From the NCBI GenBank assembly GCA_004802725.1, contig SGPM01000179.1, forward strand, positions 1 through 53,986: DNA of 53,986 nt, written 5' to 3'. The notes beneath the pieces were generated by a model that ran no database searches, was not told the DNA's origin, and saw nothing but the letters and a program-made list of their open reading frames with translations. Position 1 is the stretch's first letter. Every line of letters starts with the position of its first letter. A program made the position numbers and the translations under genes. Source of the DNA: Antrodiella citrinella (Eukaryota > Basidiomycota > Agaricomycetes > Polyporales > Steccherinaceae). This document shows positions 33,901 to 42,621 of this stretch, in pieces.

Positions 33901-36343
33901 AGGAAAACGCGCGTGGATCAGTGACGCGCTGTTGAATCAGTGCACGGGTGACATCTCGCTGATGCACAAGTTCGGTGATGAGGTGCTCGCATTTGCGACG
34001 AGTGACGGTGCTGAGCTCTGTAAGAACGACATCGGCAAGTAGATCAAGGCCTTGGGAAATGGTATCCAACGGGCCATCTGGTGCCTCGCCCTTCTGGAGT
34101 ACACCCTCGATCGAGGCTGTCCATGCAACTTGAACGGCAAGGGTGACCAGCTGCGCGGGGAATTTCTCGATCCATGGGATGAATTGCTCCTGTGTCAGAG
34201 TGTTGCCAGAACCATAGAATGCTTGCAGTTCAGCGACCGCGTCACAAAGCAATTGAGCCAACGAAACCCGCATCTCCGATTCTAGTTTTGTCAGCCAATC
34301 GTTGATCTTGGGGAAATCCTTTAGCAGAATGGGATCCTTGAAGATAACCTCTTCGCCTTCTCTAGAGGACATGCCTTGTATCTGGGACACATCGTCGTCC
34401 AGCCTAATAGTGTTGATACCAGCGAACATTTTCTTCAAATGTTTCATGATGCGCAGAATTTCCTTGCTGTTACCGATGATCTCGAGCAAGTCCTCGTCAC
34501 CAACGAAGTAGAATCTCGGGAAGGAGGCACGCTCCCGTTCGAGATACTCTCCGAGGGCCTTTTGGATCTTGTTGAGCAAGTCGGCGAGACGCTCCAAGCT
34601 CTTCTGGATTCCAGGGATGTTCATGACGTCGACTACGAAAGGTGACTTGTAGACCTTCTTCATGACCGCGAGGAATTCGGAGTTGATGTTGTTAAAGCGT
34701 GCACTTTCGACCGGCAGGAGATGCTTGATGTCTGCACTGCCCGAGAAAATACCCTCCAGGTAGACCCACTGTCGTTGAACATCGATCCAGACGTCTGTGC
34801 ATATATTTAGTAATAGCAACTTTTGTCATTGAACACACATACCGAACAGAACGTGAATCCGGTTGAGTTTCTCCTCCCATGATCCAGCCTGTTATACCAA
34901 AGTTAGCGAACGCATTACATTCGCCTAGACTATATATACCTCTTCCTCGAAGACTTGAAACAAGAGTCAGTTCGAGTTCCTAAACGTGAGCGGGTTGACG
35001 TACCTTTGTAGTAAGGCGAGAGCTTCATTGCAACCAGCGAATTGAGATTCTCGCTACATTTGTTAAACAAGTCGTCCCATCCTCTGTGATAAACCAGTCA
35101 GGAATTGTCATAGCGCTGTGTTTTGACTGGCGTACCGAATGAGGCGGCACTTATTTTGATAGTTCACTAGATCGAGGGTATAGTTTGTCCAGATCTCCTT
35201 GACCTGCTTGATATATTCCTCCAACGCCATCTGCAAACCAAGTCAGTGATGTCCACTGTGTCTGATACCCTGAAACATACCTCTCCCTGAGCTTGGATTA
35301 TGACCTCCTTGATGAGATTCTCGTTCTTCCTCAAATCCAAGTCGTATACGTTACCAAGCGTCATCCTAGGGAGCGTTAGGCCACGTCGGAGGCAGGCGCG
35401 AAGAGTACTCACAGTGTCAAGCTAATCTGAGTGGGCACTCGCAGGACCTTGAACAGCTGTTTCCAGTGACGGTCCTTCAGAGCCTCCGACTTGAGCTCGG
35501 AGATCAACGAATTGGATTTGAGCAAGCCTCTGAGGACGTCTTGCACATACTCGAAAGCAGCGTATTGCCGCATTCTTGTAGGCATGTCCTTCGTCGACGA
35601 CAGTAAGGCGTCCATCTGCTGCCTAAGCTTCCTTGGTTGCACCGTCGCCCATGTCATCTCTTTCAGCTCCCCAATCTGACTCCAAATTCCTGACAGCGCT
35701 GTCCATACTGCCTTCAGATCCCGCAGCTCTTCGAATACGGGCTCCAAGCGCGTGTGACGAATAAGTTCGAGGTCAAGGGCTTCCTTCGCGCGACACACGA
35801 GGTCATAGTCCTCCTGCACCCTATTGAGTTTTCCTTCGAATACATTGATGGCATTGAGCGCGGTGTCGGCTCGAATATTGCCCTGTACGGGTCGAGTTTG
35901 CTCCCATTCCTGCATAACATCATTGATCTTGTTCTCGACGATCTTGTCTTCCGCAACAATCTTCAGTTGCAGTCCAGCTGTTCAAATAATGCATAAATGT
36001 TGAGCACGATACGACGTAGGAAGATGGACACAGACGTACCCAGTTGCTCCTGGATCGAATCATTCTTCCTCTTCAAAATCTCGTTGTATGCACTCCACTC
36101 TCCTCGTAGCTGGTCGCTGTACAGCCAGTCATCCGGGAATTGGTATCTGAATCGTTCTAAGGTCTTCTCGCCGCTAGCGCATAGTTCTATCATAGGACCC
36201 CATGTCTTAGTCTTGCGCTTCAAATCTTGCACGAATGTAATGAACGTGACTGCTGCCGCAGTCGAGGAATTGGAAGGAGCCAGGAGCTACATGACAATAG
36301 ATTAGATGACAATTTGTGAGGATAAGTGGCTGCATACCTCCAT
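24905..36343 (-). CDS. DYN1: Cytoplasmic dynein heavy chain, complete motor but N-terminal tail absent
   Basis: This is the ATP-driven, minus-end-directed microtubule motor. The 21 exons I derived all keep phase and total 10,368 nt (3455 aa): 36343-36338, 36286-36040, 35977-35413, 35365-35281, 35230-35136, 35083-35004, 34953-34940, 34888-34843, 34794-33682, 33626-33339, 33285-33210, 33156-32806, 32746-32291, 32234-30347, 30292-29586, 29529-27131, 27076-26021, 25972-25809, 25757-25565, 25504-25223, 25161-24905. P-loops: AAA1 GPAGTGKTES (about 750), AAA2 GSSGSGKS (1048), AAA3 GPPGSGKT (1421), AAA4 GVSGSGKTT (1765). The stalk coiled coil with microtubule-binding tip follows from about 2010, then AAA5, AAA6 and the C-terminal domain. 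The protein begins just before [14 protein letters not shown], which lies roughly 1,000 residues into a normal heavy chain; an in-frame TAG directly precedes the start. If the first 6-nt piece is instead an internal exon, its upstream exon is not visible. Confidence 0.93.
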
Positions 36344-36729
36344 AGCTCGATGTACCTAGCAGAACGGAGAGTGACCTGGACGAACGCGACGCGTCTCGTT
36401 GCCAGAGCGAGGATGCACGGCATCGGCCGCAGTGCTTTCGGCAAGGTGCGAATCAGCCTTTGGTCGAACCTTTCTTTACCTCAACTGCTGCTGTAAATGC
36501 TCCTCAGCAATGAACAGAATATATAGAAGTATTGGCTACTGAAAAATTTAGCATGCAATGTCACTCTGAGCAGCGATTTCATTGAACGCATTTCGTAGAA
36601 CGTAAGCGATCGGTGTTCAGTATGTTTCGGCGTCTTCGAGTCTTAATTTCTGTCTGCAGTCTTACGACCTACCTCCATCCTCGCACCACAAAAACCGCTC
36701 TCGTCGTCTGTATCAACTGCTATATCATA
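36344..36729. other. Divergent region between dynein gene and Sm E
   Basis: No dynein tail exon can be chained here. The open frame at about 36444-36344 leads out of phase into the dynein exon, and the dynein frame itself has a TAG at 36358-36356. The plus side holds the Sm E promoter, with a TATATA motif near 36521. Confidence 0.55.
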
Positions 36730-37397
36730 ATGTCGGGACGACAACAGCGTGTGATGGTTCAGCCCATCGTAAGTCTTGCCAATCTCCTTCAAATCCTACA
36801 GATTTTGACCTCGTGCCCTCTGCAGAATGTCATCTTCAAGAACTTGCAACAAGTTCGTCCCTCTCGGTTTACACCATTTTGGAGACGTGTGTTGATCTGA
36901 CCTTCTGTCGCTTTTCCAATAGCGCACAAAAGTCGTGATCTGGTTGTATGATAACATCGAGATGCGCATCGAAGGCCGAATCATTGTGCGTGTTCCACAT
37001 CTTTCTGTAAACACATTTTGTGTGTTGAATCTCCCCGTTCGTCGAAGGCGATGGCTCTTTGATGGTTCCCGGGATATTTGCTCGAACGATCCACGGCGCA
37101 TCCGATTCTCGTACACCCAAGATATTGCCTTCTTTGCCTGCTTTCATTCTCGTTTCCTTGCCTCGATTCTGCATTCCCTATGCTCACGATTCCGCTCTTT
37201 TCACTTTCAGGGCTTCGACGAATTCATGAACGTGGTAGTGGATGAAGCTGCAGAGGTGTTTGTCAAGGACGCGAAGCCAAGGCGAGAGCTCGGTGCGCAC
37301 ACTACCGTTTTCACGTCGCAGGACCAATACTGACCATCCTATAGGCCGCATCCTGCTAAAGGGCGACAACATCACGCTGATACAACAGATTGTATAA
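36730..37397 (+). CDS. SME1: Small nuclear ribonucleoprotein E (Sm E)
   Basis: Sm E is one of seven Sm proteins that form the ring around the Sm site of U1, U2, U4 and U5 snRNAs in the spliceosome. Exons 36730-36768, 36826-36852, 36923-36985, 37211-37292 and 37345-37397 give 87 aa, a normal size. The Sm1 motif reads [25 protein letters not shown] split over exons 3 and 4 (key: D-N, E-G-I-I, G-F-D-x-F-M-N). Sm2 is RILLKGDNITLIQ. The third intron (225 nt) is much longer than the rest. The gene occupies exactly the place where the missing dynein tail would be expected, and is divergent from dynein. Confidence 0.96.
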
Positions 37398-37504
37398 TAG
37401 TATATTTTCCTTCCAAGGGATTTTCTTGGCCCTCCATTTGCATTGAAATGCCACAATGCAATGTCCTCATGTATAATATCCGCGGTCCCATACCAGAGAC
37501 TTGC

Positions 37505-38730
37505 TCATAGATTGTAAACCGGAAGCAGGCGTGTCAGTGTCAGCGACTGTCGACAGAGTGGACATTCCGCCTGCGTGAATCTTCAGAATAGCTCCATATA
37601 TGCACACATGAAGCATCATGCAACTCACCTTCTCTCGACCCCAACCCATGATACAATTCCAACAAAACAAGTGTCCGCATTCTGTCGCAGTAGTCGCCGT
37701 CCTCTCCTCTAAGCATAAAGTACAACTCCGTCCAGCCCTCTGAGTTTCTGGGATCTGCTTCACATCCAGTGCAGTCCGCGTGTCTTCTTCCGCAGGCAAC
37801 GCTGGTTCGCCGTCAGGGTTTGGTGCGGTGAGCATTGACGATACTGGAATGTCGTCGATATACGTCTCTTGAGTGCCGTCTACGGTTTGCTTCCCACTTG
37901 GCGGCTCGATTTGTGTTCTCAGGGAGCGTAAGAAGGTGATCAGGCGGTATATCAGCCTCACGCCGATGAGGATTCCGAGGAGGGAATATGATGGTGGCCG
38001 AGAATTGGGGTTCTTCGGTATTGATGAAATCTACGTGGTGGTCAGTTTTGCGATCTAACACGTACGAGAGTGAAACGTACATAGTGAACCCCCAGCACTC
38101 GTCTTCCTAACGTGTAATACGTCCCCCGCAGGTAGAATATGGCCAAGTTTATCTCTGACAAAATCTCAAGGACCTGAGGTATCTTGCGCAGGAACTGGAA
38201 CTTCGAGTCTTGTGGTAACGATGACCCCCATCGTGCAGTAATATATGTGGGTAGTGTTGGTAGGAGGACCAGGGCTGCTCGGAGCTGTGGCGACGGTCGT
38301 CGGTCGTTATGTGAAGAGTGCAACCATATTCCAGTGTACTCTTCGCCGAGAGTTTGCGTCGCTGGACCAACATATCAGTAACGAGAGTATCACTCGAGAT
38401 GTCGCGTGCACTTACCCCGTCCGATGGTCAGTGAATAGTATCCCGCCTTCACTAGAAATTCAATCTCTTTATCCCACCGTGAAAGCCATCTTGTCCCTAC
38501 GTGCACATTCAGCACAAAACAAGGGACGAGCGAGACTGGGTTCAGCGTACCTAACCAAGCCCGAAGCACATTCTCCGTCTGCTCACGCAACGCAGACAAC
38601 TGGAACAAGTCCCTCTGATTCGAACGTACTATCAGACCCAAATGTCACACATTGTCCAGCCATATTCATACACGCACTCACTGATCTGGGCTTGCTGGGC
38701 AAACGGAAATGAAGGCAGCGATATAGACAT
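37505..38730 (-). CDS. PEX10: Peroxin 10, RING E3 ligase of peroxisomal import
   Basis: Pex10 with Pex2 and Pex12 forms the peroxisomal membrane ubiquitin ligase that recycles the import receptor Pex5. Exons 38730-38682, 38628-38551, 38496-38416, 38361-38081, 38030-37629 and 37570-37505 give 318 aa; introns are 50-58 nt. The N-terminus [16 protein letters not shown] and [17 protein letters not shown] are family-typical. Membrane segments follow ([53 protein letters not shown]). The C-terminal C3HC4 RING is [25 protein letters not shown] plus CPLCRQ, with all eight zinc ligands visible. The stop is convergent with Sm E, about 110 nt apart, and the start is 84 nt from MGR2 on the other strand. 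Confidence 0.96.
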
Positions 38731-38814
38731 GGTGGCGGTCGCTAGAGCCTCGGCCATGGGATCTGACTTGACCGGGATGGTTATGGGCGCTTTGCTACCT
38801 CCTTCTACACCGTC
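38731..38814. promoter_or_regulatory. Compact bidirectional promoter PEX10 / MGR2
   Basis: Only 84 nt separate the start codons of the divergent PEX10 and MGR2 genes. Both 5' untranslated regions must therefore be very short or overlap the opposite gene. No clear TATA box is seen. Confidence 0.6.
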
Positions 38815-39407
38815 ATGGCGCACAGGCAACCGGTACAACCACAAGGACCGACAGTATGGCAGAAAAGTATGTGCAGAGTAATGTGTTCATGTGGCTGGAG
38901 AGCTAACGTATGTCGCGTCACACAGTGAAGTGCGTACTTTACAGTGTCAATTCTTGCTGTGGCTAATTAACCATGCTTGATAGGATGGGTGCAATGATGG
39001 GTGCAGGTGTAGGTCTCACTATTGGGTTCATTTTCGGGTCGTATAGCATCATAAGGTACGCACTCGACCTCCTTGCAACCTATCTCACACTCACCTCCAT
39101 CTTCACCTGCCAGAGGAGGCGCAGGCCCGCGCGGCGCGCTCCCAACGCTCTCCCAATACATGCTGAGCAGCGGAGCAACCTTCTCCTTCTTCCTGGCCAT
39201 CGGATCAGTGAGTACCCTCTACCCTCCTCTCTCCTGTGATAAGTGCGGTTGATCTCTGATTGCGAACAGGTCATCCGGAACGACGGTGAACTGCCACCTC
39301 ACTGGGAGGCGGCGAAGATGCAGCTGGTCACACACCCACGGTCGACTGCGTATGCAACCTTGAAAGCAAAATGGGACCTTGAGGCCCGTCGGAATTCTGG
39401 TGCTTAG
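38815..39407 (+). CDS. MGR2: Mgr2/Romo1 mitochondrial inner-membrane protein, with 4-nt micro-exon
   Basis: Mgr2 is the lateral gatekeeper of the TIM23 translocase in the inner membrane. Exons 38815-38866, 38926-38929, 38984-39055, 39114-39207 and 39270-39407 give 119 aa. Exon 2 is only four bases (TGAA). It has its own CACAG acceptor and GTGCGT donor and turns TVWQK into QKMKMGAMMGAGVGLTIG, the family consensus. Without it the frame breaks. Two hydrophobic hairpin helices follow (GLTIGFIFGSYSIIR and SGATFSFFLAIGSVIR), separated by the basic loop GGAGPRGALPTLSQYM. The C-terminus has about 45 residues beyond the last helix, longer than in yeast or animal homologues, ending WDLEARRNSGA. Confidence 0.93.
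38926..38929 (+). other. MGR2: Four-nucleotide micro-exon of MGR2
   Basis: The flanking introns (38867-38925, 59 nt; 38930-38983, 54 nt) both have GT-AG ends and internal GCTAA branch-like motifs. Exon 1 ends with one base of a codon and exon 3 starts with the last base of another, so exactly 4 nt (or 1 nt) is needed to restore phase. TGAA yields Met-Lys, matching the K-M-K-M-G motif of the family. Confidence 0.8.
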
Positions 39408-39906
39408 TTCCATGGATGTGACGTAGTGTCTGCTTCATCTCCGTTTTCTTGCTACTTCGAATAATATCTGCAACCGATTTCCACTCCCACAGTGGCTACG
39501 TACTCAAATATCCATAACTTGTCAATTGACATCATGGCCTACAAGGCATACTCCTCAACGTACATGTCTACACGTACTACAAACATACAAACACAAAAAA
39601 AGTTCAACATTCCAAACGGCAGTGTCCCTAGTATTTCGAACCTGTTCGCTGTCATAATCACTGCCATGAAGCATACTCCAAAGCCATACGACTGCCATCA
39701 GTTGGCTTTTGGCATGAAGGAAGTAAGAGGCATGAAAGAGTCTTTCGGAAGGCCCTGCCATACGAGAACCCGTGGTCGTCACATTCAAATGGGGACTAAA
39801 TGTCCTGGAAAACCATGTCAGTATACTAAACACATGTCAGACATACACTCCGAAGCCGAAGTAACGTACCAAAATCATAAGCAAACGAAAATTCCAGCGC
39901 GAAGGA
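39408..39906. other. Convergent intergenic region
   Basis: Lies between the ends of MGR2 and the minus-strand disordered-protein gene. It is locally A/T-rich. The open frame overlapping it on the plus strand is largely the antisense shadow of the next gene. Nothing else seen. Confidence 0.5.
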
Positions 39907-40830
39907 TCACGGATCCTTCCCAGTCACCCTCCCCCAATACGTCTGCAGCCGACTCGAACACGAGCGTTCAGATCTCAGGCTCGCCGATGACCTCGTCGTC
40001 CGCAGACTGGGTGTCCTCTTCCTGCTCTCATCCAGACTCAGCCTCGCTCTCCTGCGCGATCCTTCCCAGAGCGGAATGGGTCCGGAGATGACAGGACGGT
40101 CCGGGGCTCGTGACTTGCCGGAGGACGTCCCGACGATACGGCGGATGAAACCAAAGAGTCCGGTCTGAGGAGCCGCTGCTTGAGATTTGTCCGAAGAAGC
40201 ACCGTACGGCTGCTCGAATTCTGACTCGTCGTCTTCAGTATCAGACTCGTAGTGGATGGTCGGTGCGTCCAAGAACTTGACTGAGGGCGGCTTGCGCCCT
40301 TTGCGCGTCCGAATCGACGAGCTGGACGACAGAATCGACTTCGCCGGCGGCGGCTTTGAGCGAGAAGACGCTGTTGACGACACGGACGGAGAACGACATC
40401 TATTCGCACTCAACACCCGCTGATTCGTCTGCCCCAGCACCGCAGTCGCACGCCGCCCTGTCGCCGCCGACGCAGTGAGATTCGGGCGCATGAGGTTAGC
40501 CCAGAACGTCCGCTCGTCAACCGTATTCCCGACAGCGTTAAAGTCGTACTGAGTATCATCTTCGTCGTTATCGGATTCTAAGGCGTCGGCAGTGGATATG
40601 AAGGGGATTTCCGGCAGCTCGTCGAGCTCGGATAACGATGGCGATTCGATCGATAGTTGGGAAGATGAGTTATCGGAATCCAATGTGGGGGTGGGAGGTG
40701 TCTGCGCCGCCCGTGTCCTGGTCAATGTCCTACTCGAACACGAAGGAGTGCATGAAAGAACATACCCAGGTATATTCAACTGGAATGGCGGTGGCGGGTG
40801 TTGACCCCTCCAAGACGTCGGAAGCTTCAT
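39907..40830 (-). CDS. Unknown disordered Ser/Arg-rich protein
   Basis: A single long frame gives 307 aa from the first ATG at 40830. Upstream, TTTACAG just before the ATG could instead be a splice acceptor. Composition is Ser, Arg, Pro and Asp/Glu-rich. Notable pieces are an acidic block (ADALESDNDEDDTQYDF), RTFWANLMRPN, KPPSVKFLDAPTIHYESDTE, GLFGFIRRIVG (short amphipathic helix) and a basic end LRTTRSSASLRSERSCSSRL. The conserved-looking islands in otherwise low-complexity sequence argue for a real protein. I do not know the family. Confidence 0.65.
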   Translation of the reverse strand: MKLPTSWRGQHPPPPFQLNIPGYVLSCTPSCSSRTLTRTRAAQTPPTPTLDSDNSSSQLSIESPSLSELDELPEIPFISTADALESDNDEDDTQYDFNAVGNTVDERTFWANLMRPNLTASAATGRRATAVLGQTNQRVLSANRCRSPSVSSTASSRSKPPPAKSILSSSSSIRTRKGRKPPSVKFLDAPTIHYESDTEDDESEFEQPYGASSDKSQAAAPQTGLFGFIRRIVGTSSGKSRAPDRPVISGPIPLWEGSRRRARLSLDESRKRTPSLRTTRSSASLRSERSCSSRLQTYWGRVTGKDP

Positions 40831-41863
40831 CCTGTAAATCAAATAATGTTAGAACCCACATCTTCGTGTGACCTTGGAAGAACCAGTGCGCACAGAGTCG
40901 TTAGAAAAGGATGCAACAAGTGAGCTATCCCAGGACGACTATAATGAAAAGTACGTCAGATATCAGCATCACTCCCTCATTGGGGCCAGAGCTAAATCTG
41001 CGCACATTGTTCGCCCGGTTGGGTCTCATCCACTCGGCCCACACAGGAGCATCGTAGTGCGAAGTGGAAAAGTGCTTGTTGGGGTTCTGCATTCTTGGTG
41101 AGATCGTGATGTCGTTGTAGAAGAAAAAGCTACAAGAGCTTGCAGTGGGGGTGCGAGATGGTATGAGGCAAGAACCGAGTTCTGCATCCCCGTGCCTATG
41201 GCGACTCAAGAGGCATGGCGACACCGGCCCACACGTGCGCTACACACAGCTCGGCGGAGAGGTTCAGGGCAATTTTTCTCGCCTCGGAACTCAGGGAGAA
41301 TGCAAAGATAGGCAGCGAAAACCCGGAGCACCCCAAGTTGGAAAACAGGAGGTGAAGGCGTGGATCACTGTTCACAAACACGAGGCGATTACGTAGTGAC
41401 CCTTGTGCGGTGCGGATTGTGATGGTGTGAAAGCGTCACTGTTATGAATAGTTGCAGAGAAATCAGGACTTGAGACGCGAGCACAGGTCCGACGAAGGAT
41501 CTTCAAGAGTGATTATCCCTCGACAGACATTGGTACCGTTAACCGGACCGAGTGAAGATCGTCACTCTCGCTACTGGACACAAGCGACTTGCATACTTCA
41601 TGCACGTGACGAAACAGGTAAAATGCTCAACTGAAATCTGGAGATGGTGGTCACAGAAGACTGTGATGGCTACTTGACTCACAGAGTAAGGACAGCAGAT
41701 GAGCAACCGGGTGATTAGAGTAGTAGGCTACAAGATAGAACCTGTGCGGACCGGGAGTGTTAGTGCAAATTCGACGTAGTCGCAAAGTCACAGGTGCATT
41801 ACCATAATATATACGATAGCAATGCAAAGATAGGCAGCTGTCCATCATCTCACTATAGCGCCT
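40831..41863. other. Gene-poor stretch
   Basis: About 1 kb with only short open frames on both strands. A minus-strand frame at 41224-40925 could belong to a 5' leader of the disordered-protein gene but has no coding support. Downstream side is the 3' region of mL43. No repeat or RNA gene recognised. Confidence 0.4.
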
Positions 41864-42366
41864 CTATATCTTGAACGTCTCATCCACGTGCAGACCACTC
41901 CAGATTCCTCTGGCCGACTCGGTTGTGCTCTCAACAGCACGCCTCTTTAATGGCTTAATCTTTGCACCCGACGAGTCCAGCAGGAGCTGAATTTTTTTTG
42001 CTATGCCATTGACCTCGAAACCATTGAGGGGAATGACCTTGTCGCGGTTGTTCACTACACGAGACACGAAGAGTCAGGATGAGCGGGAGGTGCGGAGCGA
42101 GTGTACTGACAGTAAAAACCACGCGCAATGGGTTCCTTCTGTGACCGTTGCTGCACGGCAAATTCGACATGGGGGTTTGCACGAGCTACCTCCTCGAGGT
42201 GGTTGTTCATGAATGTCCGTGTGTTTGCAGAGGATGCCCAGCTGTCGCAGAACTCGATGACGACCTTCCGTACTTGGGGGATGAAGGATACGTGACCATT
42301 CGCGGGTCTAGAGAATAGCTGGGCTCTGAGGAGGGGCTTTGTCGCTGCTCTAGATGAGGAGGCCAT
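41864..42366 (-). CDS. MRPL51: Mitochondrial ribosomal protein mL43 (Mrpl51 type)
   Basis: A component of the large mitoribosomal subunit with an L51/S25/CI-B8 thioredoxin-like domain. Exons 42366-42111 and 42054-41864 give 148 aa; the 56-nt intron keeps frame (RGFY joined to LNNRDKVIPLNG). Signature segments are VRKVVIEFCDSWASSANTR, FMNNHLEEVARANPHVEF and the NGFEVNGIAKKI helix. The N-terminus MASSSRAATKPLLRAQ can serve as a targeting sequence. It is divergent from the next unknown gene with a 255-nt spacer. Confidence 0.9.
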
Positions 42367-42621
42367 GGTGGTAGTGTGTTGGATGGCGTTAGTGAGATAA
42401 GTAGCAGACTATTGATGACATAAGCAAGTAATCGGAGTTTGAAATATCTTCCCTCGCAGGTCGTGCGGCTCGTGCCACCAACAAACAGTGACCACGATTT
42501 CAGATTTCCTCTTGAGCGCATTCGCGAATCCCGACGCGTCGATACAGACGCGTTCACGCATCCTCATCTCAGCCACACTCGCGTTTCCTCTCTTCTTTCT
42601 GCATTCACAACCTCGTCTCAA

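Noticed and set aside
36344..36444. Upstream dynein exon beginning with an Arg/Leu-rich segment
   Set aside because: The frame ends two bases out of phase with dynein exon 2 at the only good donor, leading to an unrelated frame and an early stop.
40925..41224. 99-codon minus-strand open frame as first exon of the disordered protein
   Set aside because: No convincing donor leads to the acceptor-like TTTACAG before 40830 in phase, and the composition is unlike the rest.
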